From positions 1,364,001 through 1,428,000 of the forward strand of contig CALSFV010000002.1 of NCBI GenBank assembly GCA_943737045.1: a stretch of DNA of 64,000 nt, in the 5' to 3' direction. This document shows, piece by piece, positions 43,993 through 57,685 of this stretch. The notes under the pieces were generated by a model. It did not search any database. It was not told where the DNA came from and saw only the letters and a program-made list of their open reading frames with translations. The position numbers were made by a program, and so were the translations under genes. The DNA is from Parapristionchus giblindavisi (Eukaryota; Nematoda; Chromadorea; Rhabditida; Diplogasteridae). How positions within the stretch are numbered: the stretch's first letter is position 1; every line of letters begins with the position of its first letter.

Positions 43993-46483
43993 AAGCATTT
44001 GTAATGCAAACAAGTTGGAAGCAAAAATCGACAAAACGTCATTCGTATATGCAATGAGTGAGTCATTCAAACAAACGTGGGTGCGAATGGGCAAAGACGC
44101 GTTTTATGGGCTGAAAGTGTCGCTCGATATGCTCGACTAATGGACTTTTGACATGGTTCTCGGAGTCCCTAAAGTTCGCATTTGAATACTTATGCATTTG
44201 TGATGACGGAGATTGCGTGGGCTGTTCCCTGGACCCCCCCCCCTGTCTCTCTAAAAAGAAACGAAAAAATCCCCCTTTGTTCCACACTTTAAAGACACAG
44301 CCCGAGCTGATTTGAAACACTTCGCTCTTGCAGCAACGAAGAATGCGAGAGCCCATTGAAAGAGCGTAGAGTTTCAAATTAGCTAGGGAGGAGTGCCTTT
44401 AATTTCGTTCATTTCGCACATTATTCGGATTGTTTGTCTTCGTTCACTGATCCTGTACCAAATTATTTTTTTTTAATCTTATCTTTCTGGAAATACTCTT
44501 GTTTACAGTAATCTAGTGGATATTGATAATCAGAGTCGGCTTGTTAGCTGTCTATTTCTGACGATGACTGTCTTGTTGACGATCATAGCCAATCACTGAC
44601 GATGCCTAGCTGAGCAATATTGTACTGTAATCAGCTATGGTTCGCTGGGTCAGAGTAATGCCTCCGCGGACACATTAATACTAACCGTCCAGTGAGTAGT
44701 ACAATAAATTTATCACGCTCAGCACCATTTGAGAGGGAATGGTTGCTACACAGTAGTCCATTTTGAAGGCCATAACGACCGATTAACATAGAAACTCTCT
44801 CAAAATTAATGCTCTATTGCTTGTCTGGTTTTCAAAGAAAAATGGCTTACACCAGAATACTGTGGCTACTAAACAAATTATTAGTCTGGGTGCTGGGGAC
44901 CCATAGGTACAAGTGGCACTTCTTACTTCAATAAGTCTTCGTTCATATTTGATTCTGCCAATGAGCAGCTATTGAGTTCTCAGCCAGCCAGTAGTGCGCA
45001 GTTCCAAAGTTTTAAAAAAACGAAGAGGAAGAGAGTGTCTAAAATAAGGAGTTTTTAGTTGTTTTCTTCTCCTTTTATTTCCATTTTTTCACCAAAGCAT
45101 AGATCTTTCAAACTTCCAATTTCCACTCTGCCAAGCACCAGGTTGTAGTTCCAAATCCATTACTATTTCCCTCTCCATCATAAAACAACCCTCAATGATT
45201 CAAATTCAATTCTTTTTTTCGTTATTTCCTTGTTTTTTCACATCATTCCGACCTATGACAATTATTCATAATCAGCAGAAAACGCGATGAAGCGTAGCTC
45301 ATTAAAAATATTTTGCCTTTAATGAATGGAATTCTTCGCTCTGATTATCACTGTCATACCGTCGCACTTTTCGCTCATGAACATCGATAATCACTCAGAT
45401 CTATGACATTTTAAAAAAAAACAAATTTTTAAAACATATTTGATAGAATTAAACCTCCACACATCTACATATGTATGTGCATACACATATAGGGAGAAGA
45501 GGAATCAGCGAAGGGATTATGGTACTTTGAGAGAGTACTGAGAGGCAGAGGTTGGCGAGAGTGCACGTGAAAGTGGGAGGGTGTCAGAATGAGCAAAGAG
45601 TACGAACATGAAGCGGCCATGTAGAAAACGAAGTATTCCTTAGTCGAAATCAGCATTTTTTCTTGTTTGCCCCCTGTCGCACCTTGCATACACCTAACTT
45701 GATTACTGTTCTTGAGAGTTGTGACTTCCCCGGAATAATATCCTTTAGTCGGGCGTTTTTTTTCTCTCGATACGATTGAATCAAACATCATAAATAAATA
45801 TTCAGTGATTATGAATCAAGGGAACTCATAATCAGTTTGCCATCAGAGACCGTTTCCATGAACGCTGGCAAACCGTTTGCCGCCTAACAACACGTCACAG
45901 GCGTAAGCGGAGGATCTCTGGCAAACGACTCCGCCTACGGTTGTGACGATCACGTTTTTCAACGTTCATTGATACCTAAATAGATCGGTGAAGTGGCAAG
46001 AGTGATGTTGAAAAGTATGTGAATGAAAAAGAGACTGCGCAAAACGAGGAGAATATTCTCTGATTTTTGTATTTTTTTTCGTATTTTTTTTGTATTTTTT
46101 ATGTATTTTTTGTTGTTTGTGCTATGATGTTCTGTATACATAAGAACACGGAAGTGATCACACAACTCCTCTCCGAGTTTATGAGCACCTTCAATCTGGA
46201 AAACAAGTGTATTTTAAACCAGGAAATATCACATTCACTCCACTTTTTTTCTGATATTAATCTACACACATTCGTATGGCTTCTTTCAAATTCGTTTTAT
46301 CAACCCACGTTTGTAATAATAATATTTATAATAATACTTTTTTATCCTGTATATCCTGCATTTCATACGCATTTGGGGCCAATAACAATGGAAATCTTCA
46401 TAATAAGTTATAGTCTCCGACAATGAGAGAGAATGTCTCCATTCAAGAAACCTTCCGCATATGAAATTTGGCAAAACTGTCTA
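43993..46483. other. Gene-poor stretch with two hairpin MITEs
   Basis: No gene is supported. At 44,287-44,402 a hairpin MITE of the GGCACACC / AATTTGAAAC family runs from TTTAAAGACAC to GAGTGCCTTTAA. At 45,840-45,972 another inverted-repeat unit runs from TCCATGAACGCTGGCAAAC to CGTTCATTG, with GTGACG words; its relative is at 53,610-53,740. The rest is AT-rich DNA with a 12-C run near 44,236. Confidence 0.6.
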
Positions 46484-47032
46484 TTATCGTACATGTAAAA
46501 ATAGTTGTATCATGAACGGTGTGAATGGATCTGAACGGATCAGGCCGATCAAACGGGATTGTGAGCGAGAAGGTCATTTTCGTTATTTTTCTTTCTTTTC
46601 ATTGTTTTTCTTTCCTTCGAATCTACTGTATTGAAAGAAACCACGCCAAAATATTGCCATTTAGCAAAAATCATTGCTTTACAAATGAATAAATTGTTCC
46701 GATTATACGCTGAATAAATGGGTCAATTTTGGTTCATTGGAGCAATTTATTCCTCGCGAAAATGATGATTTTTGCTAAATGGCAATATTTTGGCGTGATT
46801 TCTTTTAATACAGTAGATTCGAAGGAAAGAAAAACAATGATCAAATCTCTCTATTTTATCCCACCATAAGTAACCTCTCTGTAAGAAATGATAAAAATTA
46901 TTATTAATGAAAAGAAAGAAAAATAACGAAAATGGCCTTCTCGCGCACAATCCCGTTTGATCGGCCTGATCCGTTCAGATCCATTCACACCGTTCATGAT
47001 ACAACTATTTTTACATGTACGATAACTCTATG
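46484..47032. repeat. 544-bp class palindrome with an insertion in one arm
   Basis: The left arm starts TTATCGTACATGTAAAAATA and the right arm ends with its inverse. The centre is near 46,710. Shared blocks include TTGATCGGCCTGATCCGTTC and GCCAAAATATTGCCATTTAG. The right arm is longer only because of the 65-bp insert at 46,841-46,905. No gene is seen. Confidence 0.85.
46841..46905 (+). mobile_element. 65-bp LINE tail insertion with AATGA target-site duplication
   Basis: AATGA lies at 46,836-46,840 and 46,906-46,910. The left arm of the palindrome gives the uninterrupted sequence AACAATGAAAAGAAAG. The insert ends in a (ATT)n tail and matches 12,888-12,955. This is the pattern of a severely 5'-truncated non-LTR retrotransposition. 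Confidence 0.8.
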
Positions 47033-47370
47033 TACATATATTTCACCTTTTGGCCGAAAAACCACTTTTTTTGCTCATTTACATATTTATTTTCAAATCA
47101 GCAATAACTGTCAACTTCAGTCAGCCTCCCCATTGTCCCTTTCATAATCCATATGAGACTTGAGAGGAAGCCTACTGACTCTCTCTCTCTCCTCAAAAGA
47201 CGACAAAGGATATGCATATATAAGTACACTGCCTTTCCTTGTATTCGTCGAGGATGAAGAGGTAGAGATAGAGTCGCATATCACTTTCAACAAGCTCTGA
47301 CGGCTAACATTTCCTCCGTTCTTGCGGACCAAACGTTCGTTTGCGTATTTGACGTACCATTAGCATCATC

Positions 47371-48522
47371 CCACATATATGTAGATACAGTATCCCATAT
47401 ATATGTAGATACAGTATCCCATATATATGTAGATACAGTATCCCATATATATGTAGATACAGTATCCCATATATATGTAGATACAGTATCCCATATATAT
47501 GTAGATACAGTATCCCATATATATGTAGATACAGTATCCCATATATATGTAGATACAGTATCCCATATATATCTAGATACAGTATCCCATATATATGTGG
47601 ATACAGTATCCCATATATATGTAGATACAGTATCCCATATATATGTAGATACAGTATCCCATATATATGTAGATACAGTATCCCATATATATGTAGATAC
47701 AGTATCCCATATATATGTAGATACAGTATCCCATATATATGTAGATACAGTATCCCATATATATGTAGATACAGTATCCCATATATATGTAGATACAGTA
47801 TCCCATATATATGTAGATACAGTATCCCATATATATGTAGATACAGTATCCCATATATATCTAGATACAGTATCCCATATATATGTGGATACAGTATCCC
47901 ATATATATGTAGATACAGTATCCCATATATATGTAGATACAGTATCCCATATATATGTAGATACAGTATCCCATATATATGTAGATACAGTATCCCATAT
48001 ATATGTAGATACAGTATCCCATATATATGTAGATACAGTATCCCATATATATGTAGATACAGTATCCCATATATATGTAGATACAGTATCCCATATATAT
48101 GTAGATACAGTATCCCATATATATGTAGATACAGTATCCCATATATATGTAGATACAGTATCCCATATATATGTAGATACAGTATCCCATATATATGTAG
48201 ATACAGTATCCCATATATATGTAGATACAGTATCCCATATATATGTAGATACAGTATCCCATATATATGTAGATACAGTATCCCATATATATGTAGATAC
48301 AGTATCCCATATATATGTAGATACAGTATCCCATATATATGTAGATACAGTATCCCATATATATGTAGATACAGTATCCCATATATATGTAGATACAGTA
48401 TCCCATATATATGTAGATACAGTATCCCATATATATGTAGATACAGTATCCCATATATATGTAGATACAGTATCCCATATATATGTAGATACAGTATCCC
48501 ATATATATGTAGATACAGTATC
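47371..48522. repeat. 24-bp satellite array, 48 units
   Basis: The unit is CCATATATATG then TAGATACAGTATC. The array is 1152 bp, exactly 48 units. Most are identical. A pair of variant units (ATCTAGATAC followed by GTGGATAC) occurs at 47,571-47,600 and again 288 bp (12 units) later at 47,859-47,888. Because 24 is divisible by 3 and the unit lacks stops in several frames, it generates false ORFs of up to 409 codons on both strands. Confidence 0.97.
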
Positions 48523-49115
48523 TTAATCAACAATCAATTGTATCAGGTTCACACTGTGTAGTGTTGGAATATGGCTGTTAGCTATCGGTCATATACCACC
48601 ATTCGCTTCCGATTATTATCCTTAGATCATCGCAATACTTTAGATATAACATTATACGATTCTCGTTGGATCCCTGATTTCAAATTTTTCGTTTTATTTT
48701 TTTCCAATATTCAATTTTTGCGTTACCTCTGCAACTTGTAATACTCTCATTGGTAGTGAGCAAATACGCGGAGTCATAACTTTGTCAGAGAAGAGGTCCA
48801 GGCAACTTTCACACATCTGTTAGTCTCTCATGTTTGCGATAGGCGATGATGTGGCTTCTGCTGTGGCTGTAAGTCTCAATTCGAAGGTAAACTTGTAGAA
48901 AATTCCCTTACCCATGAGGGAATGAATACCCACCGACATAAGGAGATCATTAATATGGTGATATCGATGTATGTATAGTTAGGTAATAATATATCGTTCT
49001 CTCTCATATATCGTTCGATATCATCAAAATATTTTATAGTTCGGTCGATCTCGAATTACATTTCATTATATGTAGGTACAGAAAGAGGCACAGAGTGAGA
49101 GAATGTTAAAGAGGT

Positions 49116-49178
<63 letters not shown>

Positions 49179-52100
49179 ACCAAAGGCTTACCACCCCTTC
49201 CTACTTTAATGACTTCAAATTGAGTGTGCCGACATTCATTATATGTTGAAACCATTGGCTCATCACGTCATTTCAAGCGCAAAGACCAAAATTATGATGA
49301 ATTATGATTATTAGTATTTTGTTTGACTACTATTGATGGGAGCGTATGTACCCTTGCCTTTTGTGCATTAGGTCTATCTCTGACACCAGAACAAGTCTCC
49401 GCTCCGGCTCTCTCGCTTTCTTTGCCTGCGAGAGAGCTTTGCCAGAGTGGTGTTTTCAAGGTGTGCAAAGCCTTTCTAAATAGCAGCACTCGTATCTCTT
49501 TTTTTTAGGTATCGAAAGGTGTCTTTTATGGCTCGCAACCAGACATTGGAGTAATTGATCGCTTTCACGCAGACTAAGCTTATTCCAAATTCGTCTAGAC
49601 TTGTCCAAATGCCAGAGAGGTAGTCAAGATGGAATGTAAATCGGACCATTGGTTCACACGCCGTGCTAATTTGAAACTCTCCGAAATGGAAACACTCGCT
49701 TCCTTTGTTTGTGAAAGAGTGTGGTCAGAGCGGAGAGTAATGTTAGCTTGGGTATGCCTTTAAAAACATTTTATGCGAACAATCCCACTCATTTACGTTT
49801 TTTGATTACGTTTAGATGCTATTCTCATTGAGTTTATTCTTTATTAAATTATAATACATGCAGCAGGAAATGTTATGACAAGAGAGTGTTGTAAAGAATC
49901 TGTCAGAACCACTCACTTCCCCATAACCTCTTCTACGAGGAAACAACTGATTCCTTCGTAGCTTTCAAAACTTTTCCCAGCGTCTCTTTGATCCTTTTTG
50001 TGCTATTTGTTGAGTTTTGCGCTGTATTTTTATCCCGTCGGAGGCAAGCAATAACGTATTGCTTAATTTCGTATTCTATATGAGTTATTACACTCCCGAA
50101 AAGATGCTACGCTACATCTTTGAACAGATCCAAGACAAATTTATCCTTTTTTTTCGCTATTTTCGTGTGAGCAATTCGCAGAAATCGTCGGTGAATACGT
50201 GGGAGGGCCACCTTTAGTGGTCCACAGACCGATGCCTTGATCTTCTCTAGGTGTGATATCCGCAAAAACAAAAATTCCGGAAACAATAACAGAGTTCATT
50301 GCATAGATTTCAAGCGATTTTTTGGACAGGAAGTTTTTGTGCGATACGATTCGGCACCAGCCATAGCATAAATAGGAAAATATTATAGGCGAGGTTCCGG
50401 CGGTGTTAACCGATCAAAAAACTTTGCGTAAATACCGTACCAGAACTTTAAGCACTCATTGAAATTGCGCCGGAGATTTTTTTCGAATTTCTTTCTTCGA
50501 TTTAATCATGGCGAGTTCTATGCGGCAAAAGACATTGATATGTTAACGAGATAACGATATTCTCAGACTGTGTGAGATAGCGAAATTTCAGTCATATTAG
50601 CTTTAGTCATCATTTTCGAGGTTTTGATAGTTTAACCAGGATATTGTTTTAATAGCTTTGTGTGCGATTACTAAAAAACACAAAAGCTATTTAACAAAGA
50701 CAACTGTGAAAGCACCCCTCCCCCGGGACTGTTGTGCAAGAGCAGGGAAAGCCATTGAAAGCCGTAGCAATACACTGTTTATGTCGACGCAAAGCGATTA
50801 AGGTCGAAATCTTGATAGAATATTCAGTTTGCTGCCTCTAATTACCGAAGTTCGACAGACACATCGCAACTAGTAGAGTTATACTTACTTTCTGTCTACT
50901 TTCAAGAGTAAACACCCACTTTTAAGGTGTCCTTAAAGTCCTATCGTAAGTGCAGTGCGGAACTCTATGCGATTTAGCGTTCTTGCTTGAAATTTGACTG
51001 GAATATTTCGTTAAAGTGAGACCCCTAGTTAATTTTGAAACTGTCCGTTCTGGCCTCACACTCAAAAAAAGTGTTGCCAGTGAGCAGAGTGAAATTAGGC
51101 TGGGGCGTACCTTCGTACCTTAACTAATCGCATATCCTCGTCTTTGACAGATTTTTCCCAGCTGAAATAATATTTATAAAGGGGTCAAGGAAATTTCGCT
51201 TAATAAATATACAAAAATGTCCTTGCCTTCAATATACCATTTCATCCTTTACGTACTATATGAACAAAACTTCCTAGGATAATAACGAAATGAAAACAAA
51301 ATTTAATTAGCTTTTGCTGAATACGAGATTTGCTTCATCTACTATTAATGACGCGAAAGAGCCACATCACAATTCCAATCCCCCTTACAGTCGTCGTTGT
51401 ATTTCCCTCTTCTCTCAACACAATTCATGAAAATATCCGATTTTTATTACGCCCACGTGAAAATTGGTTTGCTGGGACAAAGATCCAATCGAGTCCCAGA
51501 AAACGCTCGCGAGTCATTGTGTTTTCCCACGCATGCCCGTGATTTCTATCCGTTTAATTTCTTATTTCGAAAACATTTCCCACGTCATATCGTAATGTAG
51601 ATTGTTGCCTGTCAGAACTAATAGGTTTGATCGTGTTCTACCCAGAGGGAAAGCATTCTCTGAAAACGTGGAAAATGCTAGAAAAAAAACCTGTATGATT
51701 CAAAATGGTGTGCTTTAACCTTCTGCGCTCTGTCCCTTTTGCGTACTTACACAATACAATACTATTCGCACATTGGTGTGGTGAGGTATGACGGGGGTCC
51801 TTCACAAATAAATGTGTATCCTATCTTCTAATCATCGGTCATCGTCTTATATTTTGACGTTCTCTCCCCTTCGTCTCCGTTTTGGCACACACAGTGCTTT
51901 TTTTTAATTTTCTCAAATTAAATTCAGGAAGGATAGATTATATACAACATATCAACATATCAACGGCATATATCAACGGCTGCATGAATATTTTACAAAA
52001 CAAAAGTTATTGGTGATGTTTAAAGATATTCGCTATTGTTCATAGAACATCTACATCATCTCGGAAACCCCTTTTTATACCACATAGTTTCACAAGAAAG

Positions 52101-53609
52101 AGATACGTTGTAGACAGAGATAGTGAGAGAGAGAGAGTAGGGATAGTCGAATACTGAGATAGAGGCAGTGCAGGAGGAGAGAAGACTAGAGATATGCATC
52201 GAGACAGAGATCAAAGGAGGAAGTCATACAAGGCGAAGACATTCACTCCCTCCGTATTCCCATCAATTGGACCCTGCAAAAGGCCCCCAATAAGATATAG
52301 GGGGCAGCCATAACTGGGCTATAACTCTCTGGAGTACCCCCCCAACTCCTCTGAATGAAAGATATACGTAGGCAGCAATGGATTCGAGGCAGGATCTATG
52401 GGAGGATTTCTAGGAGTTATGTGCCTGCCCAAGGGTGGCATGTTTCATGTGACGATTCGAGATTTCTTTGTCGGCTTCTCGCCTACACGCTTTATAGCAT
52501 ACCCCAAGCATATTTGAAACTCCGCTCTCTCATGCTCTCTTGCTCTACGAGAGAGTGTTGTCACAGCGGAGAGTCAAGTTAGCTCTAGGAGGGCCTTTGA
52601 AGTATACACCATGCTTATCTGAAACTCCCCGCTATGCTATCACTTTCTTTGAGAGAGTATTGACTATGTTGAGAGTAATTTGCTTTCATTTCGGAGTATT
52701 GATTCAGGCGATTTAAATATCTCCACCAAAATGTGTCGTGTGGGGGAGTGCCATTCATGTGTGTGTTTTTCATCAAAATTGTATAGAATGGCTTAGCCAT
52801 GCTTGATTTCTTCTAAAATTAGGCACAACTGTCATAACAAATCTCACGTCGAACACCCACATGCGTTCATACAATATTACGGAAATAGCCCCATATTGTC
52901 ATCAGTATTCCTAATTCACGGAAGCGGAAACTAATCCCCGGCAGTCAAGTTCCGGCCCTACTTTTCAAACATCCCTTGACACAATATAATGGAACATACA
53001 ACTTCCCACCAACACCATAAACGGTAAATAGCTTATAACAACCAACAATTGTGTTTCTTGGGAAATAGAATATATCGAACCTCTGAGAAATGAGAATGAG
53101 AATTTTCGGTGTCAAACTCAATATTCGTTAGTCTGTGACGATTTAAAATTTTAGAATAGTGAAAACGCCTGAAAATTTGAAGAGCAGGTGAATTTTCACG
53201 CCTCGAATCATGCGCTAATTAGCTGCTTAAACTCTGAACTTATGAATTATCGGGTCACAAATTCTAGATAGTCCATCTTCCTACAAACGTTGTGCGCACA
53301 CTTTCTCAGTTTATTGAGCGCATAATCCGAGCGGGGAGTCTCAAATTTGCTTGTTATCATCTTTTCTTTTGATTGTGTTTCATCGAATCCCTCTTTTGTC
53401 GTGTCGTTTATCTTCTCCGGTCCCTGTTATGTACTTCCTCGAGACTCTATCCATCAGTGCACATCATTACTTATTCATTCATTCATTCAACCGCTTGTCC
53501 CATGCGTTTTATAGTATTTTGTCCTAAACCTGTGTCCTTTGCCTTTGAAAGCCACTGAAAAAACTGTGTTATCATTGTTAGCAAACGCGATTACAAAAGC
53601 AAACAATAT
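48523..53609. other. Gene-poor stretch with microsatellite and hairpin MITEs
   Basis: No gene is supported. A (GA)n tract of about 65 bp lies at 49,113-49,181. Hairpin-MITE copies of the AATTTGAAACTCTCCGCTC family: 49,391-49,480 (partial), 49,651-49,765 (GGTTCACACGCC to GGTATGCCTTTAAA), 52,503-52,602 with a second partial at 52,603-52,690, and 53,283-53,350 (partial). An ACTTTAAG-type fragment lies near 50,895-50,945. Short ORFs show no conserved motif. Confidence 0.6.
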
Positions 53610-53740
53610 AGGCATCCATGAACACACCGATTGCCGGCAAACGTGACGTCACAACCCTTGGCGGAGGTGTTTACATAAAATCCTCTGTCAATGCTTGTGA
53701 CGTCACGCTTGTCATAGTTCATGGATACTGCCTCATTATC
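53610..53740. mobile_element. Inverted-repeat MITE with GTGACGTCAC words
   Basis: It runs from GGCATCCATGAAC to GTTCATGGATACTGCC. TGTGACGTCA or AACGTGACGTCAC occurs in both arms. It is related to 45,840-45,972, which shares CATGAACnC, GGCAAAC and GTGACG blocks. The 157-codon ORF starting inside it has no recognisable domain. Confidence 0.6.
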
Positions 53741-56700
53741 AGAGGGCGAACTCGTCCGTTTTTCAGCAATCATTCCCCATCCCAAAAACCAACCCCACGC
53801 CTAAACCATACCAAATCCCACTCACTTATTCACAACCAGTTTATGACAAGAATAGGTTTTGTTGTAGCCGCAGCGACACTATACAGTATTATAATCTATT
53901 TGCGATCAGCATTCTCATTAACACCCCTTCATTCCATTCATATCAGGGGCTATTTCGGTTCCACATCGGTATCCAGACAGACATTTCATAATCAAATTGA
54001 GCAATTGCGAGATAGATCTTTATATTTCTTCGAAATGTTCGATTATCTACTAAATTCCACTTCCCTTACTGTTCTTTGTGGTTCGAGATAAATGCATTTA
54101 AATAAATATTTTCAATTTCAAAGAAAACATGGATAGTTATTCGTCTATTTCCCAAATCGAATTCGCATTTTATTCTGCCTTCTCATAAAGTCTCATTGCT
54201 ATCTCAGACCACTTTGGGTTATTGTTGCTTACTCACTCACCCCTCTGTTAGCCCACAATTTGAGGCGATTATGCTCATATTGAGGCAGAAATTTAATGAA
54301 ATACGATATTTGACAGCTCACGCGTATTGATCACTTTCCACTACTTCTTTCGTGGTGTGTTTAACTTTAGTATACTTGCTTACTCCCGACCAAGCCCAGT
54401 GAATATTCCGACGTTAGGTGCGCTATGGGGGAGTTTTCCCATAAACGAATATCCACCCCCCCCCCCAATTGCTTTACATAAGGTATGACCAGAGTGGACA
54501 GTTTCAAATTGTCTTGAGCATGCGTTTAAAAGTTTACCACAGACATAATACAATACATAGAACTTATCGTATTCATGCTTAGGCAAAGTGGGAAGCAAAA
54601 CAGAGAGAGTTTTCTGATTCGTTTGTTCTATTCTTCAGCTCCACAGAATATCAACTGAATTTTCTCTAATTTTTTTCTCTTCTCATTCCTAAAAAGCATT
54701 ACATCGGTTACAAAACTGCTTCTGCCTGATATATAATCCCAATTACGTGCGGAGTCGCTAAATCCCAGAAATCCGTCGAAAAGTAATATCGGAATATTAA
54801 AAAGCGGGCCTGCATCGACGTAACTGCGGTGAGACCGGCCAGGGTTAGGGCCGTTTAGCGGGATTAGTGATCGGCTCTCTCTACTTCGCGGATCTAGGGT
54901 GCATCGGAGCAGATTTTGCTGCAGAACCGGAACTATAACACAGAAATTCAATTAACCACCCAGAGATCGTTCACTCTGCATATCGGGATGGACATGGGAT
55001 GGATAGGGAATAGATACGTTTTGATTACTTTAATGACATCTCGGGAATCATATGCCTGCTATTATCCCTGTATCTACGCAGCAAATGAGAATCGCAAACT
55101 GCAATTATACAATATCAGACCAACGTTTTGCGCTATTTGACTCGATATCATGATTACAAGAACTTCATGCCGTTCTTGTAACCCAGGACCAAAACCGTCT
55201 CGCGTTTATTCTAGTTACTGAAAATGGTCAGGGATTAAGGCTGTTTTGATCACGTCAGGAGTGAGATCACATTTACTTTTTTTACATTTAAAGTAGGTAA
55301 AGTAAGCCCTCCCACAGGACTTGCCTTCGATAACGGGATTTACCTTTACCTTTATATTTAAACAGCTTTATCGGGTGGTTTAGTGGTGCTATCTCAGCTT
55401 GGTTAACATGAGATCATCCACATCACATCCATTGCTTGTGACCGTGACTTGAAAGAATTGCGGACCGGCTGGGTGCATCTCGGTGCGGGTCTTCCTTATA
55501 TTCTCTATCCTTTCGGGGTCCATTCAGCCAACCTCAGACTCCAGCGCAGATAGCGTCGAGAGTTTCTTTGCCCACATCCATCAGCGTAGCCCAAAACATC
55601 CCTGAAATTACAATTAGTGATGCCCCTAATTATTTCATTAGAAATGCGATCAAGAATGGTTATTTCGAGAATTTTGTTTATGCTGAGCAATGGAAAAATT
55701 CTACAAAAGTGCTCGAGTGATATATGATAAGAAATTATTCCTGAACCATTTCTTTGAATCGCTGTGTTATTATGCTTGTCTCGACGTGAATCGCATTATA
55801 CATGCTATTCCATATCAATCGCTGGTTCGATGGTTACGTGCTTTTCCGCATCTCGTCATAGGTATTATAGAATGGGAACGATTGCTAGAACACTAGAGTC
55901 GTTCCTTGTTGAGAGAGAGTCACGTTCTTCTAAAAAAACGGACGGGCTGAATGCATGATCCGAAGCTTTACATACATTCGTGTTTTTAAAAACGTAAAAA
56001 GTAGAGGTAAATACCGTTATTCAAGGAACACGAAGTTCTGCGGGAGATAGGAGATAGCGAGAGATACTACAAGGCCAGTGATAATTGGTGCAATTAACGT
56101 GCTATTAGGTATAGTAATTATTGGAATGAAATGTATTGTTCTGAAAGCAAAATAGCTGCAGGTGAAACAATTGTCAGTTCTAGGAATTTGAAGAATTCGC
56201 CGTTCACGAACTTTCCTTGCTCCCTGCGAAAGACTAATTGCTCCCACCTTTGTTCGCTATTCTTTAGTCCAATTCTTTAGTCCTCTAACCTTATAATTGA
56301 GAAATTTCTCACTTCTTGCAATTCCGCCACCTGAATTTCGTCATCTATTCAAATATCATACCTATCCTATTCAACAAACTATGGGCACATTGGCATACTT
56401 CTCAACTATGGAGCACAAACTACAACCAAGTGTTTAATTTCACAGACCCTCCCGAAACTTTGGCGATAAACTCGAAATTCGAGTAAATTCCACGGATAAA
56501 AGCAGAGTAAGTGACATCAGGTTCAGGCCCGTCTTCGCCCACTCTCTAATTACCCCCATCACGTTTCCAAGTAGTATAGAGTCCTGCCCCCATGTAGGCG
56601 GAGCCTCTTCCCAACTATTCTACCCCCGTCAAGTCCCGCCCCTTCCCCATTCTCTCCCCCCTCTTCGGTAGGCACTTAGGCCCGAATAATTTCTTGTTCC

Positions 56701-57685
56701 GTTTATTGCTGCGTGATTCCAATCTGTCCGCTGTGACCCCCTGTGCATACAGTAGTTCGGATGATGTATGTATGGCGGCACTACTGCAGAATAGGGTACC
56801 AATCCAAAATATTGCATAAATGTCTAATATAAACGTTCTTTCCTTTGTGTTTATTTCATTATTCACATCCTTCTACAGACTTGCCAGGTGTTCTGGCCCC
56901 TTGTTCTGAAGTAGTGCCGTATGTATGGTGGTGCATACGTGACGATTGGTCCCTTGTTCGATGGCGTGCCCCTTCTGATAGTGTATGTATGAGTGACATC
57001 TTCTCGCCACAGATGTGGCTTTCCGATATTGATGAAATGGGTGCTGGCGACACTTTTTTGGGACTTCTACGGATGTTTTTGTGATCACCATTGCGTTCTG
57101 GAACATCTCTTACATCTCTGTGGTTACATTTTTGTCGATATATTCGTGTTCGCTGACTATATTTCTTGCATGCTGTTACAGAATGTCTCCTACAAATTTA
57201 TTGTAGCACCTCGCAGGGAATACTGCCAAGCTCGCACACCAACACTGTCTTTTGCAAAACTTCCGAAGAGTTGAATATAGCGTTTAGGTGACGCATTCTC
57301 TGGCATTTTAAAACTTAATGTCAGCTTATAATACATGACTGACTTGGAGTTTACTTTAAGTCAACATCAAGTGAAAATGAAAGTATACTTTAAGTTGTGA
57401 AATACCAGACTTGGTCCCACCAGCTATGGTATTTCAAAATTTAAAGTTCAAAACCGTACTGAGCCTTTTCCCATCTCTGTCGATCAAACATTGTACATTC
57501 TTCCTTCGCCTTTCTCATTTTCGGTCGTCTGGGGCGATGGCTACGCTCCATTTGTCATTCACACCGAATTCGCTGTCGCTTGACTCCTCCGCTTTCTGTC
57601 CCTTGCTCCCTTCCCACCAAACCCATCTGGCCTCCGCCTCAGCTAAACTAGCATTTCCAGGGTACTCCGACACTCTTCACGCGAC
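53741..57685. other. Upstream region of flp-16, no other gene recognised
   Basis: The ORFs at 54,628-54,951 (minus), 55,690-55,896 (plus) and 56,845-57,274 (plus) show no domain, repeat or splice pattern I recognise. A fragment at 55,290-55,420 (CTTCGATAACGGGATTTACC) resembles 59,185-59,235. A decayed ACTTAAAG MITE lies at 57,330-57,415. flp-16 promoter elements would be expected in the last few hundred bases, but none can be named. Confidence 0.4.

Noticed and set aside
47371..48522. CRISPR-like regular repeats
   Set aside because: Units are head-to-tail with no spacers, and the DNA is animal.
47304..48533. 409-codon and 309-codon ORFs with IYGILYLH or DTVSHIYV repeats
   Set aside because: Both come from the 24-bp satellite, whose unit length is a multiple of 3. 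Long frames exist on both strands at once.
53618..54091. 157-codon ORF on plus
   Set aside because: It begins inside a MITE, has low-complexity composition, no motif and no supporting splice or homology signal.
54628..54951. 107-codon ORF on minus
   Set aside because: No recognisable domain, and single ORFs of this length are expected by chance here.
55690..55896. 68-codon ORF starting MEKFYKSAR
   Set aside because: Looks protein-like in places but has no family signature, splice context or second copy.
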